Shown here piece after piece: positions 25,674 to 37,373 of a stretch of DNA of 64,000 bases (position 1 is the first letter of the stretch; every line of letters starts with the position of its first letter). The position numbers were made by a program, and so were the translations under genes. Location of the stretch: positions 8,060,001-8,124,000 of the forward strand of contig NC_059539.1 in assembly GCF_905220415.1 (NCBI RefSeq), in the 5' to 3' direction. A model generated the notes under the pieces. The model saw only the letters and a list, made by a program, of their open reading frames with translations. It was not told the DNA's origin and made no database searches. This stretch comes from Colias croceus (taxonomy: Eukaryota > Arthropoda > Insecta > Lepidoptera > Pieridae).

Positions 25674-27947
25674 CTGCAATAAATAAAATAAATTAAAAAC
25701 AAATGTCCTGTTCTTTAGGATAGAATTTCTTTACATCATATTTTATTCCATGACTCACTGAAACATATTTAAATATTTAATTAGTTAGTGACCACTCTTC
25801 ACACTCTGGTGTGAAGAGTGGTCACTAACTAACAGATTGCATTGCGATGCTCAATATGTTTTTAAATTTGATTATATACTAGTTAAAATACCAAGTTATA
25901 GATAAAAAGCTGCAATAGGTTATTGTGCAATAGGTGTATTATTCGATTGTTTGAATAAATTCATAAAAAGCAGCTATCTCGTACTGTAAAATCATTAATT
26001 TCATAAGGTCATTGACTTTTGAACCTAAGTCCGTGGGATTACTGTGATCTCATAAAGCTCGGAACTTTAGGGTAATTTAATGCGTAAGTACCTGAGTATA
26101 TTTAAAGAAAAAGAGGAAGTGCACGGTTATAATATTTTGTAATTCTGAAGGCATTGGAAGAGGCTGTTGTAAACCCAATCGGTATTTTTTACTCAAAATA
26201 TTACGCAAAAAAAAACTTTATTATCCATGCAATATGCATGTCATTACCATTTCAGCTTCTCTTTAATTAAGTTACGATTAAATTAAGTCTGACATCAGTT
26301 ACACAAAGACTTTTAACAAAACAAGTGAGAGAATATTTATTAAACCAGTTTGTTACTTAAGAGTCTCGCTTTCAGTCTTTGAATTTACATAAATTTGTAA
26401 TTATTTATGGCTCTCTATTTTACCGTTTCTACAAAATATAACAGATTGTATTGCAAAGCCAAAGCTAGGTATTTATTCCATTGCATTTATTATAATAGGT
26501 ACGTATCCAAAATTGTTGAAACAATACTTATATAGGTCACAAGAGAACAAATGAAATATAAATATTACAAGCAAAGTTTGTACTTGTCGTTATAATGTAA
26601 AAACCTTTTATGCAATGCTGGCTTGGCAAGCTTCCAAGATTTTTTGGAAACAAAATTAAACTTAATCTTCTTAAACATTGACATATTCACAGCTATTCGA
26701 ATTTACTGCGAAGTTAAGTAATCAAGGCGATACCTAAGTACCTAGGTATGTGTGTAAAAGTAACATACTATCTAAATGTGTGCATAAAATTGCATAATCA
26801 ATTAGTAATAATAATCATAATGTATTAATGTTATACATATTCTTTAAAAAAAAAAAAGTTTTTTACTTGGAATATATATTAACAAGAAAAAATATGAGAC
26901 GTTTATCAATTATCTCGTAAAAAGTAAAAACTCTACACAAACAATGCCATCGTTAACCTAATTTTCTTATTGCTAATTTTCATACTTTGCAAAAGCAACG
27001 AAATGAAGCAATTGTTACATAATTGTTAATTGTACTCATAACAGTCTTTGTTCAGCGTTGATAATTTTCTTTGAACCCAAATTGTCCTTGAAACCGCCCT
27101 AAACAAACGGTAAAGGCACTGAATGGAAAGGTTTAGAACCTTTCTGTAGATAGTTATTTTATCAACAAAATTCTAATTGACTTATTTTTAGTACGGTTTA
27201 CTAATTAAAAATAATATTTAAATAATAACTTTTACGCAATTACGAATAAAAATTTTATTGTTCAACCAACTTCCAAAAAAAGATGGAGGTTCTGAAATCG
27301 AGCGTGTTTTTTTTGGGTTTGTAACCTCAAACCTTTAGACTGGGTGTACTGATTTTAATTACTTATTACCTATTTTTTATTTATTTGAAAGTTTGTGCTC
27401 CTTTGTGTTCCCATTTAAATTTGATTTAGTTTTCTCTTAAAAAATAATTAGAAACATACTTACCTATCTACAAGTTTGTTTATTGCATATTACGATCAAC
27501 TGTACTGAGCAATGAGCATACAGTAAAGTACCACTTGCATTACTAAATACAATTATTCATACGGTAAATTATACCTACTAATCATTCCAAACATTTATCC
27601 ATACAAAAAGGAGATTTAAATAAAAAAGTTATGTTGCCTTGTACTAGGACTGAGCTAAATAGCTATAACATGAAAATATGAAAACACTACGTTTCAGTTT
27701 TCGTTCTATCGTTCTATTTCGATAACGACTTAAGAAATTCTATTCACGCAATCATTTAATTTCGCAATATGGTAGTTAGTAGTGACTATAACAACTTAGA
27801 CATTCAATAAGGTTTTTCTAGGTAAGGTAGGTAATTTGTATTTTTTATATTTGCTACGTGTTTTGCGAATCATATTACCTATAGGAAAATATTCTAATTA
27901 GGTACATGATACAAACATATTATGTACCGACGATACATAAGTATTAA
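25674..27947. other. Upstream region or 5' intron of Schip1
   Basis: The first coding exon of Schip1 opens with a splice acceptor (TTATTGCAG ending at 25674), so this stretch is at least partly an intron with a 5' UTR exon further right. I could not identify that exon. Apart from the perfect hairpin at 25781-25832 and AT-rich DNA, I see nothing definite. Confidence 0.5.
25781..25832. repeat. Perfect 24-bp inverted repeat with 4-nt loop
   Basis: Bases 25781-25804 are the exact reverse complement of 25809-25832, with TCTG between them. The arms contain GACCACTCTTCACAC. The pair would form a long stable hairpin if single-stranded or transcribed. It lies about 110 bases upstream of the acceptor of the first Schip1 coding exon. 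It could be a transposon footprint, a replication-slippage palindrome or an RNA hairpin; I do not match it to a known microRNA. Confidence 0.9.
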
Positions 27948-29724
27948 GGTAAACGCAGGTATTAACGACCCCTCTAAGGCAATTTCAAAATCAACCATAT
28001 TTTTTAAGTATACTGGTTCTTCTAAAGATTTATAATTTCATTTTATATGCTAGTGTTATGTATAAAAAATGTATTTATTGAAGCAAATACATTCTAATAA
28101 AGGATTATCTTGTAAAAAATAATTTACAATGTGACTTAGTCGATTGTTGCTATTACCGACCCATAAAAACGGCTGTGAAGCTATTAACGATTTTTATGCA
28201 GCTATTCCCGATCGTATGTGAGAGGAAGCCTTTTTCCAGCAATGGAATGTATAGAAGCTAGTGATGATGATGATTACCGATCTTAATAAAATGAAATAAA
28301 AATGCAAATATATTCGTATTTTTTAATTGTAGTTATTTTTAATAAAACAAATGAGTATTTTTTAGTAATGAACTAAATAATTATAAACTTTTAAATTAAT
28401 CAACATAATACTATTAATATATGTACATATATTAAATTAAGGATTTCAAACTCTAGGATATTTCGTTATGCTATTTGATTGATTGCTTCGGCGAGTTGTG
28501 TTTTACTGAATACTTTTCGCCGCTTTCGTGGCTCCATATTTCTGGAAAAAATATAACTAATTATAATATGTTTTATGTTAATTTAACCTAAGAACCTAAA
28601 AATATAATTTTTTTAAATTTTTTAAATTTAACCTAAAAATATAATTTTTAATAGGCACCTATTATGTCATAAAAGTAATAAAAATATATTTGCACGCTCA
28701 ATTACGAGCAGAATGTTTAAGGATCAATATTATCTGTATATACAAACATCTTTATTCTACATTCTGCAAATAAAGCAATTTGAATTTGAATTTGTAGATG
28801 AGAAACTAAACAATCTATATTCGATCGGTAATATCTTCCTATAGTTGCTATTGCCGACCCACATGGGTCGGTATTAAAGTATGTAAGTATAAACCTAAAT
28901 TGTATTACCGACCTATAAAGAAATGGTTATTTTAATTTATTTGATCATCAGACTATAAAATAGATTATAATTGATTAATGTCATACAAAATATGAACAAA
29001 TGCATATTGTTTAAACAAAAAAAAAACAATGATTTACTTCTGTAACTATTCGATAGGGATCCTCGAAAATATCATAACTTTGTATAAATTGACAACGCTA
29101 AAAGACACAACACTAGACAAAAAAGTTTAGTCGCTAATAGATTTTTATGAAGACTCATAGCTTAGATTTAAACTGGTCCATAAAACCACTTGTGTTAGTG
29201 TGATATAATAACATAAAAGAAAATAAAACAAAAAGTTACGTTGCTGCCATTGCCGACTTACGGGTCGTTGATACCTGCCGCGGCTTAAACTGGTGAAGCT
29301 AACACCGTCCCATATTAATTTTAAGTTTTATCGTTTCAAATTACTTTTTATTAATAAAATGTTGTAAGAAATGAAAAGTTGACACTTAAATGCATTGACA
29401 TTTAGTAATATAAATTAAAGTATAGATGTCATTTGTTTGTAAATGTCTTAAAAAGATACTCACAGTACTTACCCGAAGGAACAACGGAACAGTACGACAC
29501 GTCCTGCTTCCACGCTACCCCGCAGCAACTTACGCATTTTAACTCTTTTTTGCTCAGTTACTCACTCTAACGTTAAAGTATACGATGCTCAAGTAATACA
29601 TTCGTGTATAACTTTGCCTACCTATAGCTAGAATAGTTCTGGAAACGTTTAAATTTCGAATTACTTTTATAGGTCGGTAATACCTTCAGATTTTCGATGG
29701 GTCGTTGATAGCTGCGTTTACCCT
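27948..29724. mobile_element. 1.8-kb TIR element with many internal GACCC-type motifs
   Basis: The left end reads GGTAAACGCAGGTATTAACG then ACCC; the right end, reversed, reads GGGTAAACGCAGCTATCAACG then ACCC. Inside, short related motifs recur on both strands: CTATTACCGACCC (about 28150), CTATTGCCGACCC (about 28848) next to its own inverse TGGGTCGGTATTA, ATTACCGACCTAT (about 28907), CATTGCCGACTTACGGGTCG (about 29248) and TAGGTCGGTAATA (about 29670). The rest is AT-rich, and no long open frame remains. The layout suggests a non-autonomous DNA element carrying multiple copies of a protein-binding site near and between its ends. I cannot name the family. Confidence 0.65.
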
Positions 29725-30700
29725 AGGTATATTATAGTAAAAGACAAAATACTATTTCGTAAAAAGAAAAGTGGAACCCAACATAATATTTTCTAGATGA
29801 AAGTTCTCAGGACATTCATTGTCCTTGCATACTTGTTTGATCTTTCGGGACTACAAATGGTGCCAAATATGAATTGACTTTCTTATTATTTTTCATTTTG
29901 AGTATATTATTATAATTTTTTCAGCTTTTATATTCTCAAGTTATGGTAGCTATTTATACGTACTTACATTATTATGTAAAAAAATAAATATTGATACAAT
30001 CACTCAATTTTAAAACTGTGAAATTAATTTGGGTTTAAATAATAAACACGAGCTATCATGAAAACACTTTTAAACAGTTATCAGGTGTAGGTGTCAAAAA
30101 ATAGGTCGTGAAAAATACTCTACATTTCAGCTTCGCTCTTAGATTAATGAGATTAAGAATTAAATGACTTTTTGCTTTTATTTGCTATTTCATTAAACTT
30201 TAGTTTTACAGTGGTATAATAATAACTAAAGTAGGTCGACTGATGACTACCCCACTCCCCATAGAGTTAATATAATAGTATCCTTTGATACTCAGTCGCA
30301 ATCTAACATAAATCCGTTTCTGGGTCGCTCTATGTCAAGTGGCATACAAAGAGCAGTTCAATAGGAGTTCGTAACTCCGTGATGGACCCTTGAACCCGCT
30401 TCAGGCCCGCATCTAATATTAAAAACATGATACAAAACCCTCCCGCCAATGAAGCCTCAAATGGACGAATTACAGAACGACTATCGATTTACTGCGCACT
30501 GGAATAACAAAACAAACGATTCTTTATATCCCATTGCATAATAACCTTAATAGCGCATAATAAATACCTACACTCATTGAAGCAGTTCATCAAGTATGAT
30601 GTCATCGCATTTGTTCATATTATATTGAAAAGTCAAGGTAGGTATTTATTTACATTTTCCTCAGTATACCTACTGTCACAATGTAGAGATAGCATGATAA
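29725..30700. other. Non-coding DNA between two elements
   Basis: AT-rich with a patch of balanced composition at about 30240-30480. No gene, RNA or repeat is recognised. Confidence 0.5.
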
Positions 30701-31275
30701 TTATAGTACAGGATACATCGCCCATTTTTGCAAGTGACTACTATCAAGCTGATTTTCCGTTTGTAGCTTTATTTTGATGAGACACCGAATAATTTCGTGT
30801 ACGAAACTCTCGATTGTGGTAGCTAACAGAGATAACAAGGATAAAATTTTTTGATTTGATGGTTCTCAAATATTTATTACGCAATTTGTAGGACAATATG
30901 TCTGTTGAATTATATAAACATTAACTAAGTGAAAACAAAAAAAATCAGCTTGTTAGTAATCATTTATGATGACCTCGTTATCGATACACTTTGGAAAGGG
31001 GGACTCTTTGAACCAACCATAGATTTTGTAGGACAAATATTTTTTCGAATAATTTAGGTAATTATCTTGAGATTGAACAAAAAAAAATTCAGTTAGTAAT
31101 AAATATTTGAGAACCATCAAATCAAATTTTTTTATCCTTGTTATCTCTGTTAGCTACCACAATCGAGACTTTCGTACACGAAATTATTGGGCGTCTCATC
31201 AAAATAAAGCTACAAACGGAAAATTAGCTTGATAGTAGTCACTTGCAAAAATGGGCGATATATCCTGAACTATAA
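30701..31275. mobile_element. 0.58-kb foldback element with ~180-bp arms
   Basis: Bases about 30701-30879 and 31097-31275 are inverted copies with few mismatches; shared phrases include GTGGTAGCTAACAGAGATAA and its complement. The roughly 220-bp centre repeats GTAGGACAAATAT-like and GTTAGTAAT-like phrases. A 66-codon open frame over the left arm arises only from the repeat and shows no protein features. This is a typical non-autonomous foldback or MITE structure. Confidence 0.8.
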
Positions 31276-31715
31276 GTTCGATTTCCATGGAAAATACCTA
31301 CGTCTTGACCTCGAAAAGGGTTTGCATATTGTTTGTATGTTACCTAATTGTAATTATCGATTGAGGTGTGCTGTTTACGCGTAAACATGAAACATAGGTA
31401 ATAAATGTCTAATGAAGTATAAGAAACACTAAATTGTATAAGAATATTACTTAAATGGAAATTAAACAATTTGAGTTTGAGTTTTTGAGTTTATCTGGTC
31501 TGGCAATAATGAGTACCAATTAAAAATATGTTTGTCCTGTTTGTACTGAAGTAGATACTGTTATTATTAAAAGTAACGGGTGACAAGAGGACGACATGAC
31601 CTGGCGCACCCTCGCCGCTCCACGTTAATGGCCACTACAATGATGGATAACTCAGAGCGCTGTCAATGGCCCTGTTATACAAATTTCTCAACTATTTTCG
31701 GGTACTTTTTTATTT

Positions 31716-31769
31716 TGCCTACATTATAACGGCTGTTATAATGTAGGCAAAATAAAAATAAGAAATACG
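31716..31769. repeat. Near-perfect 24-bp inverted repeat with 4-nt loop
   Basis: The arm ending TTTTGCCTACATTATAAC at 31740 is repeated in reverse complement from 31745, with GGCT as the loop; 24 bases match exactly. It has the same geometry as the hairpin at 25781-25832 but an unrelated sequence. Confidence 0.9.
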
Positions 31770-34700
31770 TTAATATTAAATACTTCTTAGTTCTTAGGTA
31801 TACTTTTAAGAGGTTAATGTATTTTTTTATAGCTTAAATAAAAATTTAAGTTAAGAAAAAAAGTAAGTTAATAGTAGTAAGTAAGTTAAGTTTAAAAATT
31901 TATATTTATTTGTAAGTGTGTAGTGTGTGTTAATATAACACAGAACACTTAGATATAACATGACATAAATCATAATATAAGACATTTTTTTAAGGGACAC
32001 AAACTACTGTGAACATAGTATAGAACATCTCTTCATTCATCCATATCCACAAAAGTTAAACAAAACCTCGAGTTCATAACAAAGCCGCGCAGACAATAGA
32101 CAGAAAAATGCCTAACGAGACACTGACTATAGTTTATGAGTACGGACGTCGGACTGATAATTATGAAGCACTAAACGTAGACTAAATGTAATGTTAATAA
32201 ATATAGCATCTAGAATTCTATTATACGTAATCTGTAGAAAATGTTTACACATAAAATAAACCTTTTGAAATGTTACCTAATTTTGCCTGGAATGCTCCCA
32301 AATTGCTACGACTGCAGACACACGTATACACGTACCTAGGCTCTTTTAAACTAGCACAGAAATAGGTTAACTACGAACTGACTATGAGTAGGTACTCTTC
32401 CATACCAATTAGTAATAAAATAAATCAAGTTGTGCCCTATTTACTGCAGTGACGTTTTTAAAAGGAAAAAGCAAGTTATAAGTCATCGGTAACACAACAA
32501 CCACTGCAAATTCATGCTAGTAAAAGTTTTCATCTCCACATGTCCCCTTTAAGTGCTTTTGCTGTGAAAACAGTAGGTACTATAAAGCTTTTAACTTCCT
32601 CTAAGTAATAAATAATTTACTGCAAGAGAATAAATAATCTATTGTGTTGAAAGCTTGAGATTGTAGAGTCTGGCAGAGACAGTTTCACAGTAACTTTTGA
32701 ATTTATATTAAGGTAGGAAAAAGAAAAGCAAATGGAAGTTCTGTATGAAATTTCAAATACATTATTTACTTAAATAATTAACGATAGTAAGAAAATAATT
32801 TACTTATACATATTATATTCGGCACGAACCTGACGTGAAGAACTGAAGTAAAGTGAAAAGAAGTAAAGAAGTCAAGCACTCAAGCCATGAAGTGTTTTGT
32901 GAGAAATTAATTCGAAGTTAAACTGTAATCAAATTGAGACAACAGCAATAGTATTAACATACTTGTAAACATTCACAAAATGAAAATATGAAAGTATTCA
33001 TTAAAAACCATATTATTAATTTCTTAAATTCACCATAAACGCATTACGATACAGGCTCTTGCTGAGATTACGTAATATCAAACTGCTATAAAAATGGATG
33101 AAGAGCCCATTGAGTAACTTTTGGGATTTTATACATGAAAAAAACATCTTTTAACATACTTAACCATAAAATATTATGTACTATGTAGTAATACTCTTAA
33201 GAGCCCTTAATATCATAAGTTATTCAACGTTTCTTCCCGTCTCTGAGCAACCATAAAAGTACACCTTCGTTACCATGTAACTTTACCTTCTTAAGAGCCT
33301 ATTTGTTTACTATTTTTTTACTTCAAGCCTAATTAGCGGTCGTTAGCTGTTTTATTCCGTGTTGCTATACGAGTTATTTTATTTTGGATCGACCTACCTA
33401 TCTCTACCCATATACTTGATACTTCAGGGCTTTTTCATACAAATTAATTTTCTTAGAATCGTTATATTATAAACAGTATCTGTACATAATATTGTTATTT
33501 CCATTATCCAACTCAAGCTCTAACTGATAGTGTCAATACATTCTAGGGTAAAATTATTGCTACACTTTATAGATTGAAACAATACCTACAATCTACATGC
33601 AATGAAATTTTTATAGTATAAAAAGAGAAAACGTTGTGTCGTGAATAAAATTTATAAACTAACCATCAATAACTCTGATCCAACTTTTTATTTTAATTTT
33701 ATTAGAAAATTATTGTATTAAAGTTTCCCGTATAAAGCTTTTTCGAACAATCTATAGACTAGGTTCTATGCTATATATTTACTTTAGTTCTAGTTTTAAG
33801 AATTTAAACTAAGTATATTATAATTAGTCATTCATCAAAGACTTAAAATATAACGAGAGTCAGTCACAATATAGTGGCTGAAGGCAAATGGTCCGTGAGG
33901 ACCGTAAATAGCGCTTACGGGCGGCGAAAGCGTTCCACGCTTTTAGTTATTATTTAATCAATGCTATTTGGTGTGAATATCTACATATAGGCATGACCTT
34001 AACCTTTCCATAAGCAACGTAGATAACAGCTATTTTAATGCCCTTTTTTATCCTGTGAATACATTTTCTGATTAGTTTCATAAAACCTAGAGCATTTTAT
34101 GGGTAGTGTACTGTGTAACTAGTATGGGCAGTGTAATGTAGAAATTATGTATCAATACCTCTTTTGTCAATAGCGAATATTAAATTTTATTTTTGAAGTG
34201 AAACTTCTTTATCGGGGTTGGAAAAATATTTAGTGTAACATTTTTTCGTTACGCGTGACATTTTTCCGTTACGCGCCATCTTTTTCTTATCCCTACCACG
34301 CATGATTCGACGTATTTCTGTAAAGTTCCATAATATAGTAAATTATTTTTTTTTTAAATAAGGTCCTAAAGAAGTTTTATTTCTTACGTGCGTACACTAG
34401 AACACGCACACATTTTTAACTAAGACGCATCATAGTGTAATATGCTCTACATATCATATAAAAATTTAAAATTGCGAAATCCAAATCTAACAGCTAAAAT
34501 AAAACCAACAACTGCAATAAAGTGTTTAACGATACTTGATTGTATTAATATAGACAATTGTGAATTGTTATATTCATTACTTTAGCTTAAATTAAAAATA
34601 GATATAAACATCAACAATATTTTTTTTAATTATTAAAAACTTATAAACATTTGCAAATTATACCTAATGACACTAATAAAAAAAACATCAAGAAACATGC

Positions 34701-34899
34701 AATTAACGTAGACAGTAAATCAAACCTCCATTACCGTAATTAATAATTATAACAAAATAGGTAGATACATCATAATTGAACTATAAATAAATAAATATAA
34801 AAAGTACTCTAGAATGAGGTTCTAGACTACTTATACATGGAAATATGCATCCATGCATTATGCGAGTGCAGGATCAATTTTTGCAAGTCAATGGGATCT

Positions 34900-35300
34900 C
34901 GTTCAGAGTGCGAGGGATCTTTGACGTCACATTTCAGTGTCATAGTTTATTTTGAGAATCGTACCTGTAAAGGGCGCCATCCTGACCATAGCTTAGCGCA
35001 GGCACTGAATAATGAATGCACCGAGCAAGGTTATCTTTAATATGTCCAAGAACACTCTGATCGATGCAGCATCACCAAGTATTTCACGAGTCGCAACACA
35101 ATACGTCCATGTATGAGAACCGTTTACGTCACTGTATTTAACGAGGTTACTGTATAAGAAATAGTAGTTGTGGGTGGCGTATGTCGTGGTGAACGACGTG
35201 CACCCCGCCCGTGGCTCGTTGCAAAGTGATCGCGTGGCCCGACCGCCCGCCCGCCGCCGTCGCGCCGGCACCCGACTGCAAGCCTTGGGCGGCTAGCCAT
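34900..35300. promoter_or_regulatory. GC-rich patch with a CRE site; possible promoter or 5' exon
   Basis: In a region that is otherwise about two-thirds AT, about 35170-35290 is strongly GC-rich with many CpG. A full palindromic cAMP-response element, TGACGTCA, lies at 34922-34929, and TTACGTCAC near 35126. Short open frames on both strands across the patch are probably by-products of high GC. It might be a promoter or first exon of a gene with long introns, possibly Schip1, but I found no convincing donor, so this is speculation from composition. Confidence 0.25.
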
Positions 35301-37140
35301 TTCCTTACGTACATTATATTTAAATACTATAAACCTTATTTCAGATACACATTTTATTTATTTTTTATATCGATTGCTTTCAATAATACAAAAATGCTAA
35401 ACTAATTAACATTCACAAAATAGGTACGCATTGTTTATGCTATAATTTTATCAAGAAATACGTAAAGTCGCAACATAATTATGAAGAAAACATTTGTGTT
35501 TAAAAACGATCAAAATATTACGATTGATAAATGTTTTAAAATATATTTTCAGAGAAATTCTTCAAAGAATCCATGAATTAATATTGGCGTAAATTAAAGT
35601 GACCTCTAGCGATATTTCGGAATCCTGTACTGTGTATAGAAGAACAACGTGGGTCTATGAACACCGTAACCTTAGATTACAAAATACCGTAACAGTAAAA
35701 GAGGTCGCGACCGTCGGATTTTCCACGTCTGAACAAAATGTTTCCACCCTGCAAGAGATGGCGCTACTGATATTCAACCATGCTATCAAGGTTTATCTTG
35801 ATCCGAAATAATGCTCTACAATGCAGACTTTGCGTTTCCCTCATTGCGGAAAACTTCCTATAACTAGGTATGTGTTATATAAATAAGTCACTTGAGTATA
35901 TTATATACAAATAAATGGCAATGTTCCTTCATTTAATTTATTACTGCGTATACCAAGTGTAAATAACGAACAAAGTTTATCTTTTGTTAAGAGAAAAGTA
36001 AGGAAATGTGAATAGAACTTGATATTCAGATCGCTTTGGAGAGTCATTGTGGAACCAACACATGTACATACTAAATTCTCGAATAAATAATTAATACAAT
36101 GATAATGTATATGGTAATGTATGCCGATGTTTTTAGTTTAACTCATTTTTCACCAACATAGTACATACATGCAGGTAATATATTCAAATACGAGCTGTAA
36201 GTAGGCCAGACTCACGTTACAAAAGCGATAATGTATTGGGAGAACATTGATATATGAAATACTTACATACCAAACACAAAACCCAAATAATTATAATGTG
36301 GTTCTAGGCCAATACCTAATATTATACTTATACATATCTTCGTTATTGTATAATAGAGATAGCAGCAAACCCCTTTGTTTTAACCCTACATTTTATTTGG
36401 GGGAATAAACTTCTGCCTTTGAATCCAATTATTGAATTGACTCAACTGGAAACATTTACAAAGGACTATCTATTCCTACTTCGATCATTAGGGAGCGAAA
36501 CATATGTGGCAAAATGAAAGGAGCCTTCAATATAAACTTAATGTAGTATGTGTGTGACCATAGAAATAGATACCTGAATATTATATTTTACAGCAATAAA
36601 TAAATACCTCTAATATAGCTCAATAAATATAGCTTTAAATGTATGTCTAACCTAGGTACCTTTAAAGCAATGAAGAGTACATTTTATATAAAATTTTCCA
36701 TATTAAACAACATAATATATGACTCCGTGGCCTATAATGATTTCGGTCAGGGAACGCCGAATTATTGGTTGTTTTTCTTTTTAAGAATTAACAATTTTAA
36801 AAACTTATCTCTATTACTCGATGGTCGTTTTTGATTTATAACCATTATTTAGCAATTAACTTAAAAGATAAAGCCTATTGAGACTTGTTAAATATTCATA
36901 GCGTGGCACAAGATTCCGATTTGCCCCTCATAATTCTTTATTTGGGAGGTAATAATATATAGTGTTTGCCGTTTCTTTCACCCAAGGTTCGCTGTTGGAT
37001 ACAATCCAACATACGAAAAACACAACACTTTTGCGAATAATACTCATTGTACAAAAAAAAATTTACATTTGATGTAGAGTTATTTTTCTTCATTTTACAC
37101 CTATCGAAAAAAAGATAGGTAGATGTGTTACATAAATCCA

Positions 37141-37373
37141 TACTCATATTATAAATGCGAAAGTAACTCTGTCTGTCTGTCTGTTACTCAATCACGCCTA
37201 AACTACTGAACCAATTTTCATGAAATTTGGTGTGGAGATATTTTGATACCCAAGAAAGGACATAGGCTACTTTTTATCCCGGGAAAATGACGCAATTCCG
37301 GAAATGACGGGAACGTTAACTATGCGGGTTTTTCTTTAAATGCGCGGGCGAAGCCGCGGGAGGAAACCTAGTA
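37141..37373 (+). mobile_element. Helitron-like element (Lep1-type)
   Basis: Starts near ATATTATAAATGCGAAAGTA, carries (GTCT)n, then TACTGAACCAATTTTCATGA and CCCGGGAAAATG phrases. It ends with a GC hairpin (GCGGGCGAAGCCGCGGG) followed within 15 bases by CTAGT. The terminal hairpin plus a CTAG end fits the short non-autonomous Helitrons abundant in Lepidoptera. No coding capacity. Confidence 0.8.

Larger units (their letters stand above)
31276..37140. other. Long non-coding stretch
   Basis: AT-rich with no exon chain found. Contents are a perfect hairpin at 31716-31769, a short repeat-like phrase with GTTACGCG near 34249-34276, and a GC-rich patch at about 34900-35300 that is listed separately. 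Nothing else is identifiable. Confidence 0.5.

Noticed and set aside
35211..35405. A GC-rich N-terminal coding exon
   Set aside because: The frame is open on both strands because of high GC, then runs into AT-rich DNA without a donor; kept only as a possible regulatory patch.
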